The notes below the pieces were generated by a model. The model was given only the letters and a program-made list of their open reading frames with translations. It was not told where the DNA came from and made no database searches. Positions 47,301-54,266 of a stretch of 64,000 nucleotides of DNA are shown here, one piece after another. Position 1 is the first letter of the stretch. Each line of letters begins with the position of its first letter. The stretch spans positions 1 through 64,000 of the forward strand of contig NZ_KI519434.1 in assembly GCF_000482465.1 (NCBI RefSeq). The letters run 5' to 3'. A program made the position numbers and the translations under genes. This DNA comes from Runella limosa DSM 17973. Its GTDB lineage: Bacteria; Bacteroidota; Bacteroidia; Cytophagales; Spirosomataceae.

Positions 47301-47422
47301 ACCTCAATTACGTATTTTTGTCAAACCGCGTTTATCCCACCCGCGACAACAATAAGCTTTCATCTCTCAATGTCCGCACGGCCATTATGCAAGTGGTGTA
47401 TGATGGATTGGGAATTAAGTAA
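44372..47422 (+). CDS. Fusion of GH3 beta-N-acetylglucosaminidase (NagZ-like) and beta-lactamase-fold serine hydrolase, exported
   Basis: 1016 residues. Signal peptide MKRLLFLFFLAFLLVQTSFAQ. The GH3 domain (about 30-390) has the NagZ loop K220-H-F-P-G-H-G-D-T228 with the catalytic His, and the nucleophile region YSDAMNMKGL. A GH3 C-terminal domain follows (about 400-600). The last part (about 625-1010) is a class C beta-lactamase/PBP4-like fold with S687-V-T-K690, YSDLSF in place of the YxN motif and the HTG of GHTGFTG. It likely trims peptidoglycan: the GH3 part removes GlcNAc, and the hydrolase part may be a peptidase or esterase. This fusion is known in Bacteroidota. Confidence 0.92.
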   Translation: MKRLLFLFFLAFLLVQTSFAQQTTPPFLQNPNQRWVDSVFNSLTADERIAQLIMVAAHGYPNNPSRVIIDTTFTNPRVVAKYIRDYKVGGVIFFQGGPVQQAQLTNYYQSISKVPLLVAMDSEWGLAMRLDSSVRFPYQMTMGAIQGNDELIYKMGKLLAAQKRRLGVHINFAPSVDVNNNANNPVINFRSFGENPQKVYEKSYAYMKGMQDGGILSSLKHFPGHGDTGVDSHYDLPVIPHNRARLDSVELYPFRKLIEQGADGIMMAHLAIPVLDTAKNVPSTLSKPIVTGLLRDQLKFNGLIYSDAMNMKGLTKYFPNGLGDAKGLEAGMDVLEFSPNVPAAIAEIKKAVAEGRISQAEIDARVKKVLAAKAWVGLDKFAPIKTQNLIEDINDKQSELINRQLTENALTVLKNNDNILPIKDLDKVSIASISLTDAPAITTVTKDGVIALGTRNETAFTGELTTFQKTLSLYTNIDHYVIHPKTPDSLQGSIRAALKSYDIVLVGAHLNNIRPGTNYGITPTTAAWVKELAANGNSVITVFGNAYALNKLQDIGKAKGLIMAYQLTPFTEELSAQLIFGAIPAKGKLPVSVNPQFPYGAGIETPALGRLKYTIPEEVGLDSKWLSFKIDSIANNAIALKAAPSMVVQLAKDGKVFYRKSYGSLIPNEGATNLSTSGIGGLYDFASVTKIAASTLALAKLHSEGKFNLDGTMKDYLPFLKKSNKANLVWRQVLTHQAGLKAFINFWRDCRKPNGQWKPRTFRWGKEAHGAYTVQITDSLWLHKKYHHKLFASLKNSALNEKKEYVYSDLSFMLYPQVVKNLTSVEFEDYLKSNVYRKIGANSLTFNPLRFNKLSQIAPTERDTFFRQTLVHGRVHDEAAAMLNGVSGHAGLFGNANDLMKVTQLFLQKGSYGGELFISEKTMNEFTRYQFPESRRGIGFDKPSRVYNGNAPKSASPQSYGHTGFTGIMIWNDPAYNLNYVFLSNRVYPTRDNNKLSSLNVRTAIMQVVYDGLGIK

Positions 47423-47437
47423 AGTTGGTATATTTAT

Positions 47438-47675
47438 CAGGTTAAAGGCACTGTTAAGCATTTAATCAAAAGTTTTTGAGGAATTCAAAATAGCCTCGGT
47501 AGAGGCGAAACCTTTGTAAAAACAAAGATTATCTGCCAAAAAAAGCCCCATCGGGGTGACACACACTCCGTGGAAGATGTCACCCCGATGGGGCTTTTTT
47601 TCAGATTTGCTTAATTCTTCCTACTAAGATGTAACTCCTCTGGAGCAATAATTTGCTCCTCTAAGCACTGTTGCC
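47438..47675. repeat. Third member of the MITE-like repeat family, right end eroded
   Basis: The left end CAGGTTAAAGGCA matches the 4934-5151 element. A 21-bp perfect inverted repeat (47541-47561 with 47578-47598, core GCCCCATCGGGGTGACA) and the block CTACTAAGATGTAACTCCTC plus TGGAGCAAT follow in the same order as in that element. The right end (about 47655-47675) no longer shows the TTCAACCTG terminus, and no target duplication was found. It abuts the stop of the 2-hydroxyacid dehydrogenase gene. Confidence 0.65.
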
Positions 47676-48614
47676 TCATTTCCCCGCCAAATACGTCTGA
47701 ATATTTTCTGCGACTTTATCCATCAATCGAATTCGCGCTTCAATACTCGACCAAGCTACGTGAGGAGCGAGCAGCAGTTTTTCGGGGTTTTTAAGTTGTA
47801 AATAAGGATGGCTCGCGGGAATAGGCTCCTGCGTAAATACATCAATAGCTGCACCCGCAATCAAATCGTCATCGAGTGCCCGTACCAAATCTGCTTCATT
47901 TACAATACCTCCCCGACTTGTATTGAGCAACAAAGCCGTAGGTTTCATTTGGGCTATACGCTCGTAAGTGAGTAAATTATCGGTATGTTCGTTGAGCGGT
48001 GCGTGGATTGAAATGACATCACAAGTTGCCAAAAACTCGTCCAACGGAAGTGAAGCATAAGGGACGTCATACGTTTGTCCCGAAGCCGAATAATACACCA
48101 CTTCACAACCAAAAGCGGAGGCAATCTGCGCCACTTGACGGCCAATTTCGCCCAGCCCCAAAATTCCAAAACGTTTTCCTCGAAGCTCCCAATAAGGACG
48201 ACCAAGGTGCGTAAACATTCGTTCTTTCGAATATTCTCCCGATTTAACGTACACATCGTAATAGGCTGTCGAGTTGAGCAATGCCAACAACAACGCCATG
48301 GTTTCTTGGGCTACGCTATCGGTTGAGTATCCTTTTACGTTCTTTACTTGTATCCCCAACTCCTTGGCTGCGGCCAAATCGACGTTGTTCATTCCCGTAG
48401 CTGCCACACAAATGAGCTTCAACGACGGCGAGTTCTCCATCGTTTGACGAACCACTTTGACTTTGTTGGTAATCACAACTTCAGCCCCCTCTATCCGCGA
48501 GGCGACTTCATCGAGTTGGGTATCGGGGTAAAAAACAACTTCGCCTAGCTCAGACAATTTAACAAGGTTAGGAATATCTCCTAGTGTGCGGGCATCTAAA
48601 AAAACGATTTTCAC
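47676..48614 (-). CDS. D-isomer-specific 2-hydroxyacid dehydrogenase
   Basis: 312 residues. NAD-binding motif GILGLGEIGRQVAQ, catalytic Arg in LLLNTSRGGIVNE, Glu in IDVFTQEPIP and His in LAPHVAWSS. The closest functional type is glycerate or hydroxypyruvate reductase (HprA-like), but lactate or other 2-keto acid substrates are possible. It seems monocistronic, between two repeat elements. ATG 48614 is chosen as the first Met of the family-typical start MKIVFLDARTLG. Confidence 0.88.
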   Translation of the reverse strand: MKIVFLDARTLGDIPNLVKLSELGEVVFYPDTQLDEVASRIEGAEVVITNKVKVVRQTMENSPSLKLICVAATGMNNVDLAAAKELGIQVKNVKGYSTDSVAQETMALLLALLNSTAYYDVYVKSGEYSKERMFTHLGRPYWELRGKRFGILGLGEIGRQVAQIASAFGCEVVYYSASGQTYDVPYASLPLDEFLATCDVISIHAPLNEHTDNLLTYERIAQMKPTALLLNTSRGGIVNEADLVRALDDDLIAGAAIDVFTQEPIPASHPYLQLKNPEKLLLAPHVAWSSIEARIRLMDKVAENIQTYLAGK

Positions 48615-48703
48615 AGGGTGTAGTTATGGTTAGCGTTTTGCTTTAAAAACATTGCGTATCTATTAAAGCATTTACCGAAGCTTACATAACCTCAATTCAA
48701 CAA

Positions 48704-48731
48704 AAAATCCCTGTTGGTAAACAGGGATTTT
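48704..48731. terminator. Hairpin terminator
   Basis: AAAATCCCTGTT pairs perfectly with AACAGGGATTTT. A sister hairpin with the same AAAATCCCTG core lies at 48882-48909, so the two flank the repeat at 48765-48860. Confidence 0.65.
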
Positions 48732-48764
48732 AAGCAATGTTATTCACCGAATTGATCAACGCTT

Positions 48765-48860
48765 GGTGAAAGATATCACCCCGATGGGGCTTCGTTTCTG
48801 AACTGATTCATTGTTTCTACTAAGATGTAGCTCATCTGGAGCAATAAATAAGGACTGCTT
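48765..48860. repeat. Fourth, partial copy of the MITE-like repeat family
   Basis: It contains GGTGAAAGATATCACCCCGA followed by TGGGGCTT, and CTACTAAGATGTAGCTCATC followed by TGGAGCAATAAATAAG, in the order seen at 5015-5135. The CAGGTT ends are not recognisable. Together with the two flanking hairpins it fills the 48615-48938 gap; no gene was seen there. Confidence 0.6.
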
Positions 48861-48881
48861 ATTATTTTACCTAGCAACAAA

Positions 48882-48909
48882 AAAATCCCTGCTAGAAGGC
48901 AGGGATTTT
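48882..48909 (-). terminator. Terminator of sufD
   Basis: AAAATCCCTGC pairs with GCAGGGATTTT, 29 bp after the sufD stop on the minus strand and followed there by a T run. Confidence 0.75.
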
Positions 48910-48938
48910 CGGGAATTAGTTTATTATCTAAACCTTGA

Positions 48939-50258
48939 CTACTGAGCCAATTTCTCAGCAATCAGTCCTTCGAGGTATTCTTTGATCGCTCCAATTTTGA
49001 TTTGGCTGATGACATCTTCACAGAAAGCATACATCAACAACGTCTGTGCTTCCGCTTTTGGAATCCCGCGTGAGCGCATGTAAAACAAAGCTTCGTCGTT
49101 AAGTTTCCCCGTTGTCGTTCCGTGCGAACACTTTACGTCATCGTTAAAAATTTCCAACTGTGGCTTGGTATTCATGATAGCCTCATCCGAAAGCACTACG
49201 TTACGGCACGATTGGTACGCGTTGGTTTTACTTGCTCCATCGCGTACAAAAATCTTCCCGTTGAACACACCCGTTGATTTATCTTTCAAAATCCCTTTGT
49301 ACAACTCATTACTGTACGAATTTGGCTGTGCATGGTCCACCAACGTATGGTTATCTACGTGTTGTTTTCCGTTCGGGAAATACAAACCGTACATAAACGC
49401 CTCACAATTTTGACCATCCAACACAATGTTGAGGTTGTTTCTGACAAACCCTCCATTGATAGTTACCGTTACGGCATAGAAATGGCTATTTTGCTTTTGG
49501 CATACTTGCGTAGTACCCACGTGATACGACTTTTCGGTATCGTTCTGTACTTTGTAGTATTGAACGTTGGCATTTTCTTCCACCACAATTTCGGTCACGG
49601 TGTTTGTAAATGCGCCATTATCTCCCAGCGTACGGAACGCTTCGGCGATTTTCACTTCGGCATTTTTACCAACCACCACCAAGTTACGGGGTTGTGAAGC
49701 CACGTTGATACTGCGGGCATCGGTGATAAAACGCAAGATAATGGGCTGTTCTACTACTTTCCCCGCAGGCACGTTGATGACAACGCCGTCGTGGGCAAAG
49801 GCGGTATTGAGGGCCGTAAAAGCTTCATTTTGGTAATTGGCGTATTGGGCAAAATACGTTTCCAACAAAGTCGGATTTTCTTTTACCGCTTGGCCAAAGT
49901 TCAAAATTTGCAGTTGGCTCTCAGGCGAAACAATGTTCGACAGTTCCGCATTATAAATGCCGTTGATAAAGTACAAAACGTTTCCTTCCAAATTAGGAAT
50001 TGAAAGGGTAGCAAGTTCATTTTCCCCGAACTCCGTTTTGACGTTAAAGTCAAACGCCTGCTTTACTAAATTGCTGACGTTGCTATATTTCCACTCCTCG
50101 TGCTTGATAGTTGGGAAGCCCAACGTCTCAAAATTTTGCATAGCCGCACGACGCGTCTGATGCACCGCCGATTTGGTTTCGCCGTTAAGGCGTCCTTCGG
50201 TCGCTTGAAAATTGGCAACGAGTTGTTCTTTTAAATCTATGTTTTTTGACAAATCCAT
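48939..50258 (-). CDS. sufD: Fe-S cluster assembly protein SufD
   Basis: 439 residues from ATG 50258 (MDLSKNIDL); the frame continues to a TTG at 50279 that overlaps the toxin stop and is rejected. The right-handed beta-helix core of the SufBD family runs about 120-400. The C-terminal end DDVKCSHGTTTGKLNDEALFYMRSRGI is the signature with the conserved Cys and His at the SufB-SufD interface. It forms the SufBC2D scaffold for making Fe-S clusters. It follows sufC on the same strand, separated by a toxin-antitoxin pair. No sufB or sufS is in the window. Confidence 0.95.
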   Translation of the reverse strand: MDLSKNIDLKEQLVANFQATEGRLNGETKSAVHQTRRAAMQNFETLGFPTIKHEEWKYSNVSNLVKQAFDFNVKTEFGENELATLSIPNLEGNVLYFINGIYNAELSNIVSPESQLQILNFGQAVKENPTLLETYFAQYANYQNEAFTALNTAFAHDGVVINVPAGKVVEQPIILRFITDARSINVASQPRNLVVVGKNAEVKIAEAFRTLGDNGAFTNTVTEIVVEENANVQYYKVQNDTEKSYHVGTTQVCQKQNSHFYAVTVTINGGFVRNNLNIVLDGQNCEAFMYGLYFPNGKQHVDNHTLVDHAQPNSYSNELYKGILKDKSTGVFNGKIFVRDGASKTNAYQSCRNVVLSDEAIMNTKPQLEIFNDDVKCSHGTTTGKLNDEALFYMRSRGIPKAEAQTLLMYAFCEDVISQIKIGAIKEYLEGLIAEKLAQ

Positions 50259-50275
50259 GTTTGAATTTTTACAAC

Positions 50276-50533
50276 TCAATAATGAAACTTACAGCTGATG
50301 ATAATTATCTCATCGTTGGTAACTTGATATACTAAACGATGTTCATCATCTATCCTTCTCGACCAACACCCTTTAAGATTGTGTTTAAGAGGTTCTGGTT
50401 TACCAGTTCCTTCGAAAGGATTTCTTTGAATTTCTTCCAGTAATTTAATGATACGATCCTGTATTTTTTTGTTTATACTCCTCCAATCATTAAACTGGCC
50501 GAAAGCCGTAGGAGTAAATGCAATATTTCTCAT
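50276..50533 (-). CDS. Txe/YoeB-family mRNA interferase toxin
   Basis: 85 residues, same length as E. coli YoeB. The hallmark GCWSRRIDDEHRLVYQV is followed by the C-terminal CKFHY. The catalytic set of YoeB is present with a shift of one: E47 (KPEPLK), R66 (EHRLVY) and H84 (FHY). It should cut mRNA in the ribosomal A site when free of its antitoxin. The start overlaps the antitoxin stop by 4 bp. The gene ends 17 bp before the sufD ATG, inside the suf transcription unit. Confidence 0.93.
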   Translation of the reverse strand: MRNIAFTPTAFGQFNDWRSINKKIQDRIIKLLEEIQRNPFEGTGKPEPLKHNLKGCWSRRIDDEHRLVYQVTNDEIIIISCKFHY

Positions 50534-50757
50534 TTACTCAATTCACCTAATTCTATGACAATTTTTTCTCCTTTTCTCGCTTCTTCCAATGACTTTTCAA
50601 GAGCATTGCGATTGGCTGGAGTTGAAAGCAGATAATCTGTTTCGTCCATTTCACTATCAATAGTCAAACGAATCTTACGATTTTTATACATCGACTTCAG
50701 CCCTTTAAAAAACTGATAATCAAGCTCTTCTGCTCTCAATTCTATGGTAGTAGTCAT
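50530..50757 (-). CDS. Antitoxin of the YoeB-type pair
   Basis: 75 residues. The C-terminal half DETDYLLSTPANRNALEKSL is the toxin-binding tail seen in Phd/YefM-like and related antitoxins. The N-terminal half (MTTTIELRAEELDYQFFKGL) is not a clear Phd or RHH fold. Antitoxin before toxin with a 4-bp overlap is the normal order. It starts 24 bp after the sufC stop, so it is probably transcribed from the suf promoter, perhaps also from its own. Confidence 0.8.
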   Translation of the reverse strand: MTTTIELRAEELDYQFFKGLKSMYKNRKIRLTIDSEMDETDYLLSTPANRNALEKSLEEARKGEKIVIELGELSK

Positions 50758-50781
50758 AAGAATTATTTTTAAATTTTAAGG

Positions 50782-51540
50782 CTACATCGTTGCCGCTACT
50801 TCTGCCTTAATCCAGTCGTATCCTTTTTCTTCTAACTCAAGCGCCAATTCTTTTGGTCCTGATTTTACGATACGGCCTTTGTACAACACGTGTACATAAT
50901 CAGGCACAATGTAGTCGAGCAAACGCTGGTAGTGCGTCACTACGATTACTGCGTTTTCTGGCGAGCGCAACTTGTTTACACCTTCGGCCACGATACGAAG
51001 CGCGTCGATGTCCAATCCTGAATCGGTCTCATCCAAAATCGCTAATTTTGGCTCCAACATCGCCATTTGGAAAATCTCATTGCGTTTTTTCTCACCACCT
51101 GAGAAACCTTCGTTCAACGAACGTTTCAACAATGAGTCGTCGATGTTTACTAATTTGGCTTTTTCACGCATCAATTTCAAGAACTGCGCTGCATCCAATG
51201 ACTCTTCTCCGCGCGATTTGCGGATTTCGTTGAGGGCCGTTTTCAGGAAGTTGATAGTCGTTACCCCTGGAATTTCTACAGGATATTGGAAGGCCAAGAA
51301 AATACCCGCGGCCGCTCTTTCTTCGGGCGACATTTCGAGCAAATCTTCTCCGTCAAAATCAACGCTACCGCCTGTTACTTCATATTCTTCCCGCCCCGCC
51401 AAAACCGAAGCTAAGGTACTTTTACCAGAGCCGTTTGGCCCCATTATCGCATGGACTTCGCCAGCTTTGATTTCCAAATTGATTCCTTTCAAAATCGCCT
51501 TGTCGTCAACCGACGCTTGTAAATCCGTGATTGTAAGCAT
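50782..51540 (-). CDS. sufC: Fe-S cluster assembly ATPase SufC
   Basis: 252 residues, ABC-type ATPase. Walker A GPNGSGKST (34-42), the Q-loop in LAFQYPVEIPG, the signature FSGGE (146-150, followed by KKRNE as is typical for SufC) and Walker B LAILDETDSGLD. It powers the SufBC2D scaffold. It seems to be the first gene of this operon: upstream are a -7 element (51604-51611) and a Fur-like palindrome (51566-51582), not sufB. Confidence 0.96.
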   Translation of the reverse strand: MLTITDLQASVDDKAILKGINLEIKAGEVHAIMGPNGSGKSTLASVLAGREEYEVTGGSVDFDGEDLLEMSPEERAAAGIFLAFQYPVEIPGVTTINFLKTALNEIRKSRGEESLDAAQFLKLMREKAKLVNIDDSLLKRSLNEGFSGGEKKRNEIFQMAMLEPKLAILDETDSGLDIDALRIVAEGVNKLRSPENAVIVVTHYQRLLDYIVPDYVHVLYKGRIVKSGPKELALELEEKGYDWIKAEVAATM

Positions 51541-51565
51541 AATAAGTGTTTGTTATCTAGGTAAG

Positions 51566-51582
51566 GACGAGAATGATTCTCG
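51566..51582. promoter_or_regulatory. Fur-like operator in the sufC leader
   Basis: ACGAGAATGATTCTCGT is a perfect 17-bp palindrome around a central G. Its core GAGAAT-G-ATTCTC has the 6-1-6 layout of Fur boxes. It lies 26-42 bp before the sufC ATG, just downstream of the expected transcription start, where a bound repressor would block RNA polymerase. Iron control of suf genes is well known; the protein bound here is inferred. Confidence 0.65.
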
Positions 51583-51603
51583 TAATACATCCGAAAAAGT
51601 CTG

Positions 51604-51611
51604 CAAAATTA
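51604..51611 (-). promoter_or_regulatory. -7 promoter element of sufC
   Basis: On the minus strand it reads TAATTTTG, an exact TAnnTTTG. The leader would be about 60 bases and contain the Fur-like palindrome. The rest of the 51541-51880 gap holds a 9-bp-stem hairpin at 51746-51766 and the upstream region of the metal pump operon. Confidence 0.5.
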
Positions 51612-51880
51612 CAACAAAGAGTCCATAAACCCTTGTGTTTGAGTAACAATTCTAATGAAGGAAAAGTTGGACTAACCCATAAAAAGTTTCAAACGTTAAA
51701 AGGGGGAAGATTTAGTTTAAATATTAACACTCGTATCTCGAAAGGATAGCGCTTCCTAAGTGCTATTTAACTGCGTTTTAATCTAACTTTTAAACTCCTT
51801 TAATAACACCCTCCGACATTTGTATCGTCAACTTATTAACAGCCTAACCGCTCTATTTTTCATTTACATTTTATCTAGCT

Positions 51881-53161
51881 ATGCGTATTGTTCCATTGCT
51901 TTTTGCCATCACGATGGTGACTTTAAGCGCACGCCCCGTTCACGCCCAATCCGACTCGTTGCGGCTTTCTTTGCCCCAAGCGGAGCAACAGTTTATCCAA
52001 AAAAACTTTGTTTTGTTGGCTCAAAAATACAACGTCAACGTAGCCGAAGCTGCCAAAGAACAAGCCAAACTCTGGTACAATCCCAACTTATTTGTAGAAA
52101 CTAACCTCTACAACGGGTACAGCAACAAACTGCTTCCTTATGGTCATAATGCTGATTTGTACAACCCAACGGGCGGTGTCGTCAATGTTCAGGTGCAGCA
52201 AATTGTCAGTTTGGTAAAACTCAGAAGTAAACTCGTTCAGTTGGCCGAAACCAACGTGGCGCTACAGCAATCTGCTTTTCAAGACCTTATGCGAAACGTT
52301 CGTTTTCAGTTGGCACAGGCATTCGGGAATTTGGCTACCAACCAACAAAAACTAACCATGCTCCAATTGCAAGGCAAGCAACTAGCATCGTTGTTGGAAG
52401 CGTTTCGGGCGCAACTAAAACTCGGTGTCATTGCTCCTTACGAAGTAACACGTCTTGAATTGGAACAGAAAAATTGGGAAAGCGACCTCACTGACTTAAA
52501 CGCCCAAATCAGCCAAGACGAAGCGACGTTGCGCACTTTGCTATCCATCAACGGTACAACGTATATTACTCCCGTCAATGAAGTTTCTACCCCTAAAACT
52601 GCGGGGTCGTTGAACGATTTGGTCAGCCAAGCCCTTACTTTACGCCCCGATTTGCGTTTGGCCGACCAACAAATTAGCTATAATCAACAAAACCTTACCT
52701 ACCAAAAGGCACTTGCCACTCCTAACCTTACGTTGGGTGCTGATTATCAACGGGTAGGTGCTGCTTTTCCGCACTACTTGGGAGTACAAGCTTTGATAGA
52801 CTTACCCATTCGGAACAAAAACCAAGGAAATATTCAGGCTGCCCGCTGGGGAATTGACCAAGCAAAAGAAGGACGCAATGCGGTGGGGATTCAAGTGGAA
52901 CAAGAAGTCGTAAATGCTTACCAACAATATACGCAAGCAACTCAGTTACAGGCCAAAATAACGCCCGAGTATCTCCAAAGTATCCAAGATATTTCTAAAA
53001 ATGCCACCGAAGATTATACCCGTCGGGTGATTGATTTGGTGAGTTTTATTGATAAAATCAGGGCTTATAAAGATGCCCAAATGACGCTCATCGACAGCGC
53101 CAATCGCCTGTATCAAGCCCAACAACAACTTAACTACGTCACCAACGCGAAGGTGTTTTAA
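51881..53161 (+). CDS. TolC-family outer-membrane channel of a heavy-metal RND system (CusC/CzcC-like)
   Basis: 426 residues with a signal peptide (MRIVPLLFAITMVTLSARPVHAQ) and no lipobox. Two OMF repeats are visible: about 25-220 (SLPQAEQQFIQKNFVLLAQKYN, then QLAQAFGNLATNQQKLTMLQ) and 240-426 (QALTLRPDLRLADQQISYNQ, then RVIDLVSFIDKIRAYKDAQ). It forms the exit duct for the adaptor and pump encoded next, 19 bp and 3 bp apart in one operon. Confidence 0.92.
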   Translation: MRIVPLLFAITMVTLSARPVHAQSDSLRLSLPQAEQQFIQKNFVLLAQKYNVNVAEAAKEQAKLWYNPNLFVETNLYNGYSNKLLPYGHNADLYNPTGGVVNVQVQQIVSLVKLRSKLVQLAETNVALQQSAFQDLMRNVRFQLAQAFGNLATNQQKLTMLQLQGKQLASLLEAFRAQLKLGVIAPYEVTRLELEQKNWESDLTDLNAQISQDEATLRTLLSINGTTYITPVNEVSTPKTAGSLNDLVSQALTLRPDLRLADQQISYNQQNLTYQKALATPNLTLGADYQRVGAAFPHYLGVQALIDLPIRNKNQGNIQAARWGIDQAKEGRNAVGIQVEQEVVNAYQQYTQATQLQAKITPEYLQSIQDISKNATEDYTRRVIDLVSFIDKIRAYKDAQMTLIDSANRLYQAQQQLNYVTNAKVF

Positions 53162-53180
53162 CTCTCAATTCTGCCATCCA

Positions 53181-54263
53181 ATGAAAACCAAGTTACTATT
53201 GTGGGTACTCTGCCTACCCGCTATCGTTCTCGTCTCGTGCCAAAGCGAACAAAAAAACGAAGAGCCCAAGACCAAAGATATGGGTTCGGCGTTTCGCACC
53301 GATACCGTTCAACTCCGTAACTACGAACAGGAGTTGCAGTTTACGGGTCAAGTATCGTTTGACCAAAAACAAGTGGACCGCGTCTATCCGATGGTTAGCG
53401 GTAATGTACTGGATGTCAATGCCGAACTAGGAGCTTTTGTCAAAAAAGGACAAGTGTTGGCCAAACTCCAAAGCGCCGATGTTAGCCAATTTGTAAAGGA
53501 TTACAACACGGCCAAATCGAACTATGACATCGCCAAACGCAACGCTGACAACGTAGAGCAGTTGTATAAAACCAAATTTTCGTCTGAAAACGATTTGGTG
53601 AACGCCCGCAAACAGCTTGAAATCGCGTCGTCAGAACTCGAACGTTCTAGCCAAGTGCTAAAAATGTACGGCGGAACTTCGGCCAATAGCCAGCCTATTT
53701 TTACCGTTTCGGCACCCGTAAGTGGCTACATCGTAGAGCGGAACATTAACCCCAATATGCAAATCCGCCCCGACAACGGAAACAGCTTGTTTACGATTTC
53801 AAACCTTTCAGACGTATGGGTGCTTATCAATATTTATGAGTCTGACATTCAAGCCGTTAAAATAGGACAAGAAGTCAACATCAACACCCTTGCCTATCCC
53901 GACCGCGTGTTCCAAGGCCGCATCGACAACATCAGTCAGGTCATCGACAACGATAGCAAAGTATTGCAAGCGCGCGTAGTGCTTCAGAACCCAGGGGGCT
54001 TGCTCAAGCCCGATATGTTTTGTACGGTAAAACTTCACATCGAAAAGCCCGAAAAATTGTTGGCGGTCAACCCTAAATCGGTCATTTTTAGCGAAGATCG
54101 CTACTTCGTCATTCTCGATAAAGGCAAAGGAAATTACCAATCGGTTCCCGTAGAAGTCATTAAAAGTACTTCCAAATACAGCTATATCAAAGCCAATCTC
54201 CGCGACGGCGACCAAGTCGTGACTGAAGGTGCGCTCTTGTTATTCAATGAATTAACCGACTAA
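53181..54263 (+). CDS. RND periplasmic adaptor of a heavy-metal pump (CusB/CzcB-like lipoprotein)
   Basis: 360 residues. The lipobox is LPAIVLVSC20. The lipoyl, alpha-hairpin and beta-barrel domains appear in order: SGNVLDVNAELGAFVKKGQV, QFVKDYNTAKSNYDIAKRNA, then SAPVSGYIVERNINPNMQIR and LINIYESDIQAVKIGQEVNI. No His-rich N- or C-terminal metal-binding extension is visible, unlike CzcB proper. It lies between the channel and the pump. Confidence 0.92.
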   Translation: MKTKLLLWVLCLPAIVLVSCQSEQKNEEPKTKDMGSAFRTDTVQLRNYEQELQFTGQVSFDQKQVDRVYPMVSGNVLDVNAELGAFVKKGQVLAKLQSADVSQFVKDYNTAKSNYDIAKRNADNVEQLYKTKFSSENDLVNARKQLEIASSELERSSQVLKMYGGTSANSQPIFTVSAPVSGYIVERNINPNMQIRPDNGNSLFTISNLSDVWVLINIYESDIQAVKIGQEVNINTLAYPDRVFQGRIDNISQVIDNDSKVLQARVVLQNPGGLLKPDMFCTVKLHIEKPEKLLAVNPKSVIFSEDRYFVILDKGKGNYQSVPVEVIKSTSKYSYIKANLRDGDQVVTEGALLLFNELTD

Positions 54264-54266
54264 GTC

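Noticed and set aside
50259-50279. Upstream TTG start for sufD overlapping the toxin stop
   Set aside because: The ATG at 50258 gives the family-typical N-terminus, and the added residues have no support.
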